DNA of 64,000 nucleotides from Synchiropus splendidus (taxonomy: Eukaryota > Chordata > Actinopteri > Syngnathiformes > Callionymidae), in assembly GCF_027744825.2 (NCBI RefSeq), contig NC_071351.1, forward strand, positions 14,831,001 through 14,895,000, read 5' to 3'. Positions 50,566-62,344 of this stretch are shown here, in pieces; position 1 is the first letter of the stretch; the number at the start of each line of letters is the position of its first letter. The translations under genes were made by a program, and so were the position numbers. The notes under the pieces are model-generated. The model was not told where the DNA came from and did not search any database. It saw only the letters and a list, made by a program, of their open reading frames with translations.

Positions 50566-53335
50566 AACAGCACAGGTTAGCTTCACAGGAAGAATCAGTG
50601 AGGAATTCCAAAGATAAACTCAACACGAGGCAAGTTGTCTGGCGTGACCATCAGAGCTTGGTGGTCCAGAGGAAGGGGAGAGTTGGTTCAGTTGGTCACT
50701 CAGGAAGCAGACTGGCCGCTCCGTCGGCCTCCAATGACGTCTGGTGAGCTTGGTAGCTGCTGTAGAGTAGAGTCAGGAAGTAAAGTTGGATCCCAAAAAA
50801 ATCAGCCCCAACAAAAAGGGGTTGCAGCAGTTTCAAAACCAAGAGATTAATGGTGTTGCTTGTTTCATCTGAAACCTCACTGGTTTAACTGTGTGCGCTG
50901 GAGCGGTTGGTACAAAAGCCTGCACCACCCTGGGTCTTTGAGGGCCGGACTGGGCAACCCTGTCCTACAGTGTCTCATTGATACAACCATTGATGAAGAA
51001 CGTGATGAAAGAAAAGTAATGATTGAACTTGTATTTCTTTTATTAAAATGTGTACATATTTCAGTTACACTTGTGATTTTAGCTCCCTGTTTAGATCAGA
51101 AGTGTCTCCCATTTTCATTTTTAATTTGTGCATTATATGTACTGTGGTTTATTTAAAGACTGAATTTTATTCCTGAATTTCATCATAGTCTGGTTGACAA
51201 TGAAGTCCAGCAATGAACTCATCTTCACTGGTGTCTTTCATCCCTGAACAAAAAGAAAAGCCAACAAAACAAACAAACACAAGAAATTAAAGAGACAAGT
51301 TTTTATAGAATTTTATTCTTTAAATATTTTATATAAAATCTCATTTATGTTTCAATATATATTTATATATTTATATTTCAGCTTTTTTTTCAACCAATTC
51401 ACAATTTGGCCGTGTCCCTTCTGTTCTGCATGTATGCTCACATGTTAATATCGAGGTTCCCTTTACATTGTGCAATGATCTTTCAGTGCCAAGTGGGGTG
51501 GTCAAGGGTGAAAGGGGCAGGTGGAGGACAGAGGTCAACCTTGAACAAGAGCATGCCAAGAGGTATCAGCAAGTGAAGACTGAATGACACCATCACAGTT
51601 TATCAGCTAGAGTAAACACACAAAAGGGATATATGTTTCGAGCGTTTCCAGTGAAAGTTCATGTGGTGTTCAAATGGCTCAAGATATTCCATGGCGTAAA
51701 ATGAAGTAAAAATAAAAATTCCTTCCGCTCTAATGAAGCTAAACTACTAAAACACCACCCGAACCTAGCAGCAGCTCTGGAAACTGTTTAGCCCTTGGAC
51801 TTGCAAACAATCAATCCACAGCTCAAGACAAGTCCCTCAGAGAGCACAGTGGCTATGACATGCAGTTTGCTCTTTAAAAAAAAAAAAAAAAACATCAATA
51901 CAATAATTTTGTAAAACCACATATATCATCACACTTATTATACACCTGGGTAAACAGGATCGGGATTTTCTTCTCAGCTACAACATTTGTTCTTCGTTTG
52001 GCAATATGATCACTCTTGGCTCAGCGTTTGAAAAAAAGTCATCTGCTGCTGGTATCACAAACAAAATAGAATTTATTTTCTTCCATTGCACAGCCCCCCA
52101 AAGTCACTTGAGCCGAGTCAATTCTGTACATTTTGATGGTGCAATCTCAGCTGACAAAGCTTCCCTATTTCACACACAAGCTGGTTTAATGGTTGTTGGA
52201 ATGAACAGAAGTTTCAGATTAAACACAACGCCTGCTTGTTCACTAATACTTTAAGCACTTGATTATATCTTCCAAACATGGAGCTATTAACTACTGAATC
52301 TTGATGATGATGACAAAGTAGCAGCCATAAAAAGTGCTGCTGGAAAAACACATTGTAAGGCAATTGCTGATTAATATTATATACATATCAGGGGCCTAAT
52401 ATAATAGTATGATAATGTGAAGTCGCTGTAAATAGGTCACGAGGAAGTTCGTGGTTTGGGAGAACAAAAGTCAACAGTTATCATTAAATCAGTTTTGTAT
52501 GTTTTAAAGAGCAATTTTGGTACGTTCAGGTGCTTGTGAATGGGGGAAAAAAACGTTTCATAAATTTGAAATTGTGGGCCAACTATGTTGAATATTTGGG
52601 CTACAGGTTTAACAGGACATAAGAAACTGAACTTTTTCAGTTTCTTCACAAGAAACTTATTTTTCCAAGAAAGATCATCCAAATTTGAATATAAGGCACG
52701 TACAAAAAGAGATCATTAATTACTGTGAACAAATGAGAATGACACAAGAACGCACCACTTTAATCTAAATTTAGCCTTGTTTTTTTTTACTTTTTAAAGT
52801 ATCAACAACCAACCAGAAGAATAAATTGTTTTTGTTTTGCGACGTGATGGAAAGACTTCAGTGCGAACAGCTTCTTAAATATTCCAATACTTCGTCTCAG
52901 TCGAACAGAGATAATCAAACAAGGCTTCTGACAACTTTCAGTTTTTGTCAATGTCGAACTGGCAGAAGCTTCATGAGGTAGACAGAAACCATGTCAGACT
53001 TTTTTCTGAAACTAGTCAGCTCAAAGAAGGGCATCCTCCCGCTTCATCCGAGAATGGCGGACACCAAGTCAACAGCACATTAACAGCAGCAATAAAAACA
53101 GAAATTTACATGATCAATGGAACTCTCTAGATACATTTGATTATCATCCAGATATCATCCAGAACTCCCTCGGCCTTTTATCACCACAAAATCTACTCGC
53201 TTGACCTCATAACAGTCTCACATTGTTCTAAAGATTAAAAATATATACTATCAACTTCCAGTGTACATTTACTTTTTTTCAAATTTATGAAGATCTCAGA
53301 AGTCAGGAGATCTTCCCACACACGCACACACACAG

Positions 53336-53385
<50 letters not shown>

Positions 53386-53747
53386 GCTATGTATATATTT
53401 ATATATGTTCAAGGAATTCTGACTTTGATTTGGCAAATATAAGGTGTTTCCATTTATTAATGAGAATTAACTATATGTTGTTTCCCTTTGAACAAGGACA
53501 GATTTTGAGGAGCGCTACAACATCACGTGACTACTTAATAGCAAGAAGCAAGGCAAAAGGAAGAACAGACAAATCAAATTGTACAAGGCAGAGAGTTAGG
53601 CAATGATAAGGCTCTCTGTAGTGTGTTCCGGGGCACAAGAGACGATTAGAAAATATACAAGCAGGTTGTTATGAATTGACCCGAGAAATTGTTCTCAAGT
53701 CGAAGAGCAAGACACGAGGTTGGGATGGACAAATAAAAGTGTACGTT
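50566..53747. other. Non-coding DNA including the putative spata2 3' UTR
   Basis: The part nearest spata2 is AT-rich and probably transcribed as its 3' UTR. A TTTATT (AATAAA on the minus strand) at 53453-53458 lies about 290 bases past the stop, and further ones occur near 51.3 kb. Another short GGCC-type repeat scrap lies near 50.94 kb. No slc9a8 coding exon, the mammalian neighbour on this side, was seen. Confidence 0.45.
53341..53382. repeat. (AT)21 microsatellite
   Basis: Forty-two bases of pure AT alternation in the probable spata2 3' UTR, preceded by a CA-rich run. Confidence 0.95.
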
Positions 53748-55644
53748 TCACCGGTACACAAGGTGAGATATGGTGCCGGATTTGAAGTTGAGCTGATGGT
53801 TGGGGACAAAACTGTGCTGGGGGTTCTTCCTAGTGCACATATCCTTGGCGTACAAACCCATGCAAGAGTCACACGACACCTTAGAACAGTTCACGCAGGT
53901 GTGTGAGGCACCTGGCTTGTTGCAGAAGCCGCAGCGAGAGCCTCCCATGCTCAAACGTTCGCTGCCTCCTCCCTTAGGTGTTGTCAGTGCAACTGACTTA
54001 CTTGGGAACAGCTTGGTTGACAACATGGGTTTCTCCACCATCTGAGGGTGAGGGTGAGGATGAGTGTGTGAGTGCGTTAGAGTGAGGGGGTGAGGGTGGT
54101 GGTGGGCGTGTGAGTGCGCGTTGGAGTAGACTGACAGCTTTTCCTTGACAGGTATGTAACCGTCAAGAGTTCGTGGGGATTTGGCATGATAGTCCTGAAA
54201 GCTACAACAAGGTGCAGGGTCACCATCGTGACAGGAGGGACAGAGGACGACGTCACAACGTTGGCAGGACGCCACCGATGAGCAGCCAACCCCACAACCT
54301 TGGCAACTCACGCTGCCATGGGCTTTGAGCACCCAGCCATCTCTTGCATCTCGGGGCTCCCTTGATGGAGGCCGTGAAGGGGTCTGCCTTCCACTAGTCC
54401 CAGTTCCACCTCTCTCTGTGTACAAGTCAATCTCATCCAGAGATGACAAGTGATAGGATGTGTACGTATCAGCAGGCAGAGGGGACTGGATTGGGAAGAA
54501 ATCAGCCACAGGGCTGTAGGACGGCGGTGCTGCAACTGAGAAGAGCGAAGCTGATGTGCAGGGCCGGATGATTTCATCCTTCATATCCTCCTCAGCATCG
54601 ACAAAGAGAGGCTCCTTTCTCAGACTCAATGAAGCCTTCAGAATTGGCTTGCTGATGGCTGGATGCCAGTGACCGGCTCCGTCTGTAACGTCCACAGATT
54701 TCGACGGTCGACTCCCACGTCTTAAGTGATGTGCATGAGGCCTTTCGATATCCAGCGGTTGCACGGACAAGCGAGCCATATCTGCTCCCAGGCTGTCGCG
54801 TCTTCTGAGCGCCTCGGCACAACCGGCTGCATCATCTCTGCAGCCCCTGCGGAGCTCCAACGCCTCCAGCTCAGAGGCCGAACCACGAGCCAAGGCCACC
54901 ACCTCACCCAGAAGACGGCACTCTGCCTGGGCCAGAAAGAGCTCGAAAGCCAACTGGCGGAGATGATTTAAGCCTCCCGGGCTCTCTTGTAAGTAGAACT
55001 GCGAGTCGTGGTCACAGTAGCCAATGGTGCGCAACAGAGTTCGGAGTTCAGCATCAGAAATCGCAGACTGCAGATGGTAGACATACGGTCCAGTAAAGGT
55101 CTAAAAGAAATGCAATCATTAGCACTGACATGAGTAGGACGCAGAACACACAATATTTCACAGACTGTAGGGACGTTCAATATTTGTAGACTGAAAATGT
55201 GGTGAAATGTGTCCATTAGCAATAGCAAGCGTAAGAGACACGCAAGCAATTCAAAAACTGAACCACTTCCCAACCATTATTTCAGGAGGACCAAAAATGT
55301 GTTTATCTCACCTTAATACACCTGAACTCTTTCTTCCAGGGGAACAGCAAGAGGTTCGTGCAGATGGTCTCTAGGGTGCGAAAAGCCCTCTCCAGGTTCC
55401 TCAGATTTCCTCCCCTCTGGCAGCGGAGCGAGCTGTCCACCACTTCATAAAAACGCACCATTCTAAACCGCTGGCCAGGATCAGGTTGATAAGCTCCCAG
55501 CAGAGCTGTGGCCGTAGAGAGCAGTGCCTCGCTGTCCTTGTGTCTTCCTCTTTCCCCTTGCTGATTGTTTCCGCCACCTTCAAGGCGTTTTTCCAGTGAG
55601 CCCACATACCTCCTGAACAAGTCCTCTTTTAATTTAGCATCCAT
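53748..55644 (-). CDS. spata2: Spata2: PUB-domain adaptor between CYLD and the linear ubiquitin ligase HOIP
   Basis: A cytoplasmic adaptor that recruits the deubiquitinase CYLD to the LUBAC ligase in TNF/NF-kB and necroptosis signalling. Two coding exons, 55644-55312 and 55100-53748 (GT-AG intron, phase 0), give 561 residues against 520 in human. The start MDAKLKEDLFRRYV matches human MDTKFKDDLFRKYV; the frame is open 30 codons further upstream but without homology. Exon 1 and early exon 2 form the PUB domain (FYEVVDSSLR, FPWKKEFRCIK, TFTGPYVYHLQ). KASLSLRKEP and DEIIRP are conserved central motifs. DEIDLYTERG (Tyr about 338) matches the HOIP-binding PUB-interacting motif. A histidine-rich insert is encoded near 54040-54120. 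The C-terminus has CxxC-type zinc sites (Cys501, 504, 513, 516, 521, 524) and ends SHLVYR, as in human. It is head-to-head with rnf114. Confidence 0.97.
54035..54122 (-). repeat. Degenerate GTGAGG-type minisatellite coding the Spata2 histidine-rich tract
   Basis: Short imperfect repeats of GTGAGGGTGAGGAT / GTGAGTGCG type lie within the spata2 reading frame. On the coding strand they give alternating His-Pro, His-Thr and His-Ser residues (HSHAHHHPHP, HSHTHPHPHP). Frame and neighbouring conserved motifs are intact, so this is a coding repeat likely to vary in length. Confidence 0.8.
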
Positions 55645-56843
55645 CGTCTGCCACCGACTGTTGGTCAGCTTTGATACTTGTGTGAAAGAGCACCACCCGT
55701 TTTCGCATTCTTTGCACGGGGGTGCCGCGTTCAAGCCCCATTTTCAGCCAACATTATTCATCCAACTCACTTGCAATGTATTGTACAGTCAGCAGCGCAT
55801 CTTCACTTAAAGAGACACAGCTTTTTTCGCTTTCAGTAGTCCTTTTGGGTGTCGTTTAACAGGCATCTCTGACATTGGCTAAACGGCTGGCTTGTTTTCC
55901 AGACAAATGGTCAAATGTGGTGAAAGACTTGATGACGAGGATCATTTTCTTCATGCTCGGTTGCAGCAGCATTGTGTGTAATCCATTTCTTGTTCACAGC
56001 GTGCAGATTCCATGGTCAGCCATTACCAGGAGAGGAGGATGCTTTCATTTACCTGGCTGCAAACATAGGACAGCATTAAGAAACTGCACTTGCAGACATG
56101 TAGTTTTGATCATTGCGAACTACAGTTGGTGACCTTCAGTGCCACAAGAAGCCAATGGGAACAATATAGTATGCATTGCACAATGAGTCAACAATCACTA
56201 TTTAAACTGTGTGAAAACGATGTACTATTCAGTCAACATAGAAATAATCATGCACTTAAAAATAAAATAAAATAGTATCGATCAGCATCAGTTTGTATTT
56301 GAATGCCACCACAACTTCAAATGATAATGAAATGATCAAACTATTTTTTAAATACATTTCGAAAGAGTGGCATATTTGTGTGAATGACAGCCTCATATTG
56401 CTATCCTGTCCGGCCTTATTTCTGACTACATAATACGCACAGATCACTTCATAAACACAATACAAAACGCTGATTTTTTTTTTGTCTCAGTCGTGAAGCA
56501 TTGCCTCCACCGATGTAGCAACCATGATAGCGGCACCGGAGCGTCGGGAACAGTCATTTTGACTGTCATATCCAAAGCTCCGACCGGGTGCTTGTAATCG
56601 GGCAGCTTATTAAATATCCCACGGTTATATAATTTGACAAAATCACGATGCAGTCACCGACACAGGCCTCCAGAGAAGGATAGCAGTGAACGCCCATTTT
56701 AGCGCAGCTAACTGCCGTTACATTAGCATTCAATCGAGACATTTCACGTCCGATTTCAGCCATGGAGCTGTTTAGAGTTTCGTGTAGATGAATAGTTCGG
56801 TGGATGTTGAGGGTTAGAGGAATTTCAAACCCGGATTCCGTAC

Positions 56844-56945
56844 CTCTGACAAGTGCTGCGAGTAGCTAACGACGCCTCCTCAGCTGTTGGAAATTCCCAT
56901 TGTCGCAACACGCATGCGCAGGGTTCCATCGCGTCACAAGGCACG
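56844..56945 (-). promoter_or_regulatory. Candidate spata2 promoter and untranslated first exon
   Basis: On the minus strand a donor CAGAG|GTACGG sits at 56844. It could join a short untranslated exon to an acceptor just before the start codon (for example ...CCAACAG or ...GTGGCAG near 55660). Immediately upstream lies CGCATGCGCA (56911-56920), an NRF1-like site, and then a CACGTG E-box (about 56942). Both are typical of TATA-less housekeeping promoters. Exon boundaries are inferred. Confidence 0.4.
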
Positions 56946-57269
56946 TGTATAGTAAGGGGTGGAGTCTCGGCAGTGAACAGCGTTTTTAATATTGTTTACT
57001 CAACAAAATACTAAATCAGTAATTATTCTACAGCCGTGTAAATGAGAATATATATTTTAGATTTGAATCAATAGACGTATAAACAACAACAAATCAAGAG
57101 CTGGCCATTAGCTTACTGTTTGTTTTCAGAGTATTGTACCACTTGGAGATACATTTCCGATTTGTATATTTGGCGATAAATGAAAGACCTATGACACGCA
57201 AAAGCCCAAACATTTTCCGACAAAGCTTCGTGCATCATGACGCTTTCATGTTTATCTTTTGGGCTGCAA

Positions 57270-57344
57270 TATAACCCCGCCCACACGGCGGAGCACGTCA
57301 GTACGTAAGCGACTGCTGGAAGACCGAATTGCTAAAGAAAAGAA
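57270..57344 (+). promoter_or_regulatory. rnf114 proximal promoter / 5' UTR with GC box
   Basis: CCCCGCCC at 57275-57282 is an Sp/KLF-type GC box about 65 bases before the rnf114 ATG, followed by CG-containing leader sequence. Together with the NRF1-like site 350 bases away on the spata2 side, it makes a compact divergent promoter region. No TATA box at a useful distance was seen. Confidence 0.4.
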
Positions 57345-59062
57345 ATGGCGATGCTCGGAGGTTTCAGCTCCACACAACACAAGAAAAACGTCTCTGGTGG
57401 CAGCGGGGACGTGTCCGAGTTCCTTTGCCCGGTTTGCCTGGAGATATTCGACAGTCCCGTCACCACACAGTGCGGCCATACGTGAGTATTATGTCTGCTT
57501 TCCTCGAGTGCTCAACCAGCCCCCTTCCACCGTTCGAGAGGCGAGCGCCACGTATTCGCACTTCAAATCCCATGTAATCTGCCAACACATTCAATACATC
57601 CCCAAACCCTGCTCGGTCACGTTGCCTTTTAAATGGCCTCACTCCGACCTAAAACATAACATTTGAGGCGACACTGCAGCTTCCAGCCTTCACTATGTGA
57701 CAAAAACATATATATCGTTCAATATATCTTAGGCGTGACCTTGCAGTTTTGTACTGAAATTGCAACAAGCTTTGTAAATCACTTTCAGTTTTGTTTACAT
57801 CAAAGACCAGGCGTTGACTGGGAATTGTAGTCCAACGCTCCATTAGAACAACGGTATCAAGGACGACTAAAGACTACAAGTCTCCGCCCCTTTATTATGT
57901 CGGTACTTTCCAGAAATTAACTTGGCACTGTATAAAGTTTTATTGCACTATTTTTAGATCGAAGTGCAGCTACAATTCAATAATTTTCCTATAAATTATT
58001 TTGTCTATCTCAGTGAAGAGACATCTATATGTTTGTGTTCTCCTTTTAGGTTCTGCCAGAGTTGCTTGCAACAGTGTTTGCGTCCACAGAAACCGGTTTG
58101 TGCTGTGTGTAGGGCGACACTTGGTTTTTGCACCAAAGCCGTTGAGCTGGAGGCCCTCATCCAGACGTCTGTGGCAGCATGCAAGGGTTGTGGCTCTCAG
58201 GTACCTCATTGTCAACTGAAACGTCAAACTCGAGGTCTCTCTTCTCATGTATTTGTTTGCGTCACATATTCAGGTTGGTCTGTCTCAGATGAGAAGCCAC
58301 ACAGCAGCATGCTCCAAGTACCAGGAGTACATTGAGGAGGGAGTGAGAACCACAGCACAGAGTCTTCCTGTTGTCCTGAGGTACGGGAAGCTAGCAAATG
58401 TAATATGTGACTGTCTGTAAACATACGACTACAATCATCATAGTTATTATGGCACCCAGCATTACTGCTACAAATAAGATAGATTTCTCCAATAAATTTG
58501 TCCCTGAAACTATAACCATGTTATCTGAAGGAATACCATAAAAGTGTTGTTAAATATTTGTGTTCAGCCCAGTGCCAAACCGGTTCACCTTCACCTGCCC
58601 TTACTGCAACTGCCAGAACCTGGATCAAGACAGTCTGGTGGAACACTGCACGACCCTGCACGCCCGTGACACCCGCCAAGTGGTGAGAGGACCACCGCCC
58701 GTTTCCACCTCAACTTCTAGTGTTCTAACAGAATAATAATATTGACTTCTTTCTACAGGTGTGTCCCATCTGTGCCTCAATGCCCTGGGGTGACCCAAAT
58801 TACAGGAGTACTGACTTTTTCCAGCATCTGAAGATTAGACACACCTTTTCGTACGACACTTTTGTTGTAAGTAAACACAGCTTTAGACATGAGCGCCCTG
58901 TGGAGTATTCTCACCACCACTTTATCCTACTCTGCGCTGAATCATTTCCTCTCATCAATTACTGGTTCATTCCCTGTTTGCGTTGTCTTTTGGCAGGACT
59001 ACTCCACAGATGAGCACACTATGATCCAAGAGGCTCTACAGCGCTCTCTTCTGGACAACTGA
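57345..59062 (+). CDS. rnf114: Rnf114: RING-type E3 ubiquitin ligase with zinc fingers and UIM
   Basis: An E3 ubiquitin-protein ligase (also called ZNF313), cytoplasmic and nuclear, linked to cell-cycle and NF-kB/interferon control. Six coding exons: 57345-57481, 58050-58200, 58274-58380, 58568-58682, 58759-58866 and 58997-59062. All junctions are GT-AG and give 227 residues (human 228). Domains in order: RING (Cys28, Cys31, Cys43, His45, Cys48, Cys51, Cys63, Cys66); a C2HC finger (Cys90, Cys93, His105, Cys109); a C2H2 finger (Cys142, Cys145, His158, His163); a second C2H2 finger in [18 protein letters not shown] (Cys172, Cys175, His193, His198); and a C-terminal ubiquitin-interacting helix ([17 protein letters not shown]). 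The N-terminal tail before the RING has no cysteine. In mammals the same neighbours occur: SPATA2 head-to-head upstream and SNAI1 downstream. No snai1 exon is visible before the window ends. Confidence 0.98.
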
Positions 59063-59166
59063 CGTGCAATAATACAGGAGAATAACGGGAGTCGTCTTCA
59101 AAAGACATCGTCCTAGCACATCTACTCATTCACGATCAGAATGGTGGTAAATGACTCGCGGCATAT

Positions 59167-59172
59167 AATAAA
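59167..59172 (+). other. Candidate rnf114 polyadenylation signal
   Basis: AATAAA 105 bases after the stop codon. A second AATAAA lies at 59552-59557 and could give a longer 3' UTR. Confidence 0.55.
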
Positions 59173-61190
59173 ACTGGGAATTGACATTGTAACTAAATTG
59201 TATATGAAGCTGTTTTATTAAGGTTTGATCTCTTTATTTTTCTCTCACTTTAACCTTAGATTTGATAGTTTCAGAACAGCTTTTTCATACATTTATTGAG
59301 CTGTTTCTGTGCTGAGGGAATGGCGTTATGTGGCCGAAAAAAGTCGACGACGTTAAAAGGTCAAGTTCCCTGTTGTCAGTACTTGATGTAATGAGGGGGA
59401 TTTACCACTAGGTGGCTGTCTGTAGCCATCAATCCGACTTCACATAGTGAAGTAAAATTATAAAGTAATAACATACTTTAAAGTGTTTTTCTTTTGTTTA
59501 TTTTGCTTTATTATGAATGTTTGTCTGTCTTGTACTTAGAGGCCTACTGAAAATAAACCATCTGAGAAACGACTTGAGTAAAGGCTGCAAGTAGATTTTG
59601 TTCCTGTGTCTTTAACAAGTTAAAATACTGTGATAAGTAAACTGATGGGATAAATCGAGGTCTTCTAAGTGGGACATGCCTGGGGTAACACATTATACTC
59701 AAAACATGGCTGGCTTCTCTCAATGTGAAGGATCAGCAGGTCCACTTTGAGCCACGCTTCAATCAATAAATGATCTCTGTCAATATCGTGATGTTTTCAT
59801 TCGAGTTTGTGATGATATGTGGTGAATATTGTGTTAAGATCGTACTAAATCACGAGCCAGGAATTCGCTTATTGAATGAATGCTGTAGCCTACCGCAACC
59901 AGTTGGAGGCAGTCGAGTTCCACCAGCTCATCCTTGTGTTAGGCGGGAAGACGCAAATCAAGTTTTTATGATCGGCCGTCTTATGATGAAATATTGTGTA
60001 TTAAAAAAAAGAACAATGTGTGATTGATAAACATTTAAAATCCTGAACGCTTTGTGATGCATATGTAATAATAAATCCAGGATTAAAATGCCATCATAAG
60101 AGCGCCCTCCTTCGACATGACAGACCTTTTATGTGACTCCATTCACACTATAACTCTCAAGTATAACCAGTCAAGCACCTGTGACCCATTCTCGCTTGAT
60201 CATTCCAGTGAACGTGCCTCATTTTTGTGTCCCTTCCGCCCTCTCTTCCCCTCGTACAATACCTCTCATTCTCTTTTGTCAGCCATACTGTCAGAGGGCT
60301 CTAAATCTTGATAAATTAAAGCTCTTTAATTATTTAAGCCGTGGCCCCAGCAATCAGGCGCAGTGATTTATACCTGTGTGTATGAGATGTTGTGGGGGGA
60401 AACAACAATCGCTGCTTTGATGGATGACCACGGCGAACCATGAGAATATGTGTGTGCAAAAGAGTGGGTAAAATAAATCAAATTAAAGTTTAGATGTGCT
60501 GTCATATATTCAGAGGATGAAGGGAAATAAGGCAGCATGTTTGCGGAGTCGGGTGTCGTCATCAAAGTCACGTTTTGTATGTCTATGATGAAACACCACA
60601 GGGATGTTGAAGTCTGTCACTCTTCCCTCTGAGTGTAATTACACCGCCGGGGGGATTACAGAACCTCACCTATCTCTACAGAGAGCCAGAGCCACCAAAC
60701 TTCTTGACGCACGGCCTCCTTTCTTCCCTTTATTTCCCCCCTTGCTGAGGTTTTGCTGCTGGCAGACGGAGAAGAGACGATAGCTGTGACTGCCAGAGAA
60801 CTAACAAGATACTCGAGCGCTTCTGGGCAGGAAGGAAGTGGAGCTGAAAACATGGCAAGTCTTTCTTGTCTGTTTGGTGGCAGAGCTGGAAGGGGGGAGC
60901 AAGGTGGGGAATAGGAAGAAAGAGAGGAAAAGGAAAAGTGAACATATTGAATAAAAATTTCATAAAGTTCAGTGTGTTGCTTCTTTGAAGCGAGCAATAG
61001 ATAGTGTGTGAGTCTGCAGGCTCCATGGAGGCAGCAATTAACACGACATGTGCCCACAGGCACTGAGGAAAAGGGACATAGAACCCAGACACCTCAGTGT
61101 TTTATCTCCCCCCCCCCTTTTTGTGTAACATCCTCTGGTTAAACATGAACATCACAGCTCTACACAGCTGTCTGAGCTGACTGTCACTTG
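59173..61190. other. Intergenic DNA downstream of rnf114
   Basis: Contains the alternative rnf114 end near 59.56 kb. Around 60.30-60.40 kb a low-degeneracy stretch ('tatttaagccgtggccccag', 'caatcaggcgcagtgattta') looks more like constrained non-coding sequence than its surroundings, but I cannot test conservation. No exon was found. Confidence 0.4.
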
Positions 61191-61194
61191 CATC

Positions 61195-61760
61195 TTATCA
61201 AGTCTGTTTTCAATCAACCTCCATCTTCTTGGAGCATAATTCTAAAAACGAAAAAAAAAAATTTCATTTGGAACTACAAACACTCTAAATTAATCAGTAT
61301 ATATCAAGATGTTTATGGACCACATGGTGTGGAGATGTATATATTAAATGTAAAAACATCTTTTCTTTCACAAAAAGATCCAAAGGTCGCCAGTCAATTC
61401 AAGAGTCAAACAAGGGCCAAATCCAGTCCGTCAAGTACCTTGAAGAGGTCTATGTGAGCTCGACATGTATAGCTTCCTTATTATTACAATATAAAGTGAT
61501 TTAAAACAGATAGAAACCCAGACCACCTCATGCGCATTGGTTATGGACCAGGAAGACTCCTGTTTAAAGTTTGCAAAGTTTAAAATGGCACCCCTGCTAG
61601 TTACAGGGTATCTCCAAAAGCAATGGAATAAAACGCCACTGATAAAAACATTGAACTGTTTAATAGGACAGAACACTGAAGAGACTGAAGTTAAGATCAT
61701 TCCAAGTACTATTTCAAGATATACCGGCAAACCCATCACTCAATCACAATTGGGTACCAT
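61195..61760 (+). mobile_element. Probable L1-type ORF2 C-terminal remnant
   Basis: Plus-strand frames read KKNFIWNYKHSKLI, then GVEMYILNVKTSF, and further on SCALVMDQEDSC and LQKQWNKTPLIKTLNCLIG. The order and spacing recall the region after the RT of fish L1 ORF2, which has a FIWN..K..RL block, a G-G-x-x-L-x-N-like block, an M-E-Q-E block and a 'NP.IK..L..W' block. No catalytic RT part is present and the frame is broken between the blocks. The alternative is chance similarity. Confidence 0.45.
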
Positions 61761-62344
61761 GCCACAAAAAAGTGAACAAATCCACTCAAGTACCAGGAAA
61801 CTTTTTGCCTGCTTTCCTCCTTCTAGTTTTGCTGAGGCAGGTATCAGAGATAAGGTGTGAGGCTACTGGGAGGCGCTCTGGGAGTTTGTTAACCGTAAAA
61901 TTCCTCAAAGTCAGGAGAAACAGGAAGAGGGGGAATCCTGCCACGCGGGCACGGCATCTCTTCAGGTCGGTCCTCTTAAAGGTTTGGTACAGAAAGTGCC
62001 GGTGGGCTTCCCCAACATCAATACTAGAGCTACACTAAGTCCTCTTCCGCTTTTAAACTCCTAACTAGCGACCCCCTGTCTCATCCAGGCGCACACACTT
62101 GCACACACTTTGCTACCCTGAGAGCAACCAGCATTAACTTTGATTTAATTACGCCTGCAACCAAGTTGGCCCTGTATCAGCTAAAGTGCAACACTCGCAT
62201 TGTGTGTGTGTATGTTTGCGTGCACTTGTAAAATGTGACTCCTAACCAAGAAAAGACTTTGAGCTCGCTGTGAGGATTTAGCTTTTGGGGTTAATGGAAA
62301 AGCTGTATTTCCACAATTAAAACGTAATAATGCCTCTTTAAAAC

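Noticed and set aside
55645..55734. Thirty extra in-frame codons upstream of the chosen spata2 start
   Set aside because: Homology to human SPATA2 begins at MDAKLKEDL. The upstream residues show no similarity, and plausible splice acceptors lie just before the chosen ATG.
56566..56763. 65-codon minus-strand frame starting MAEIGREMSRLN between spata2 and rnf114
   Set aside because: It lies in the inferred spata2 first intron, has no homology I recognise, and ends without splice or domain support.
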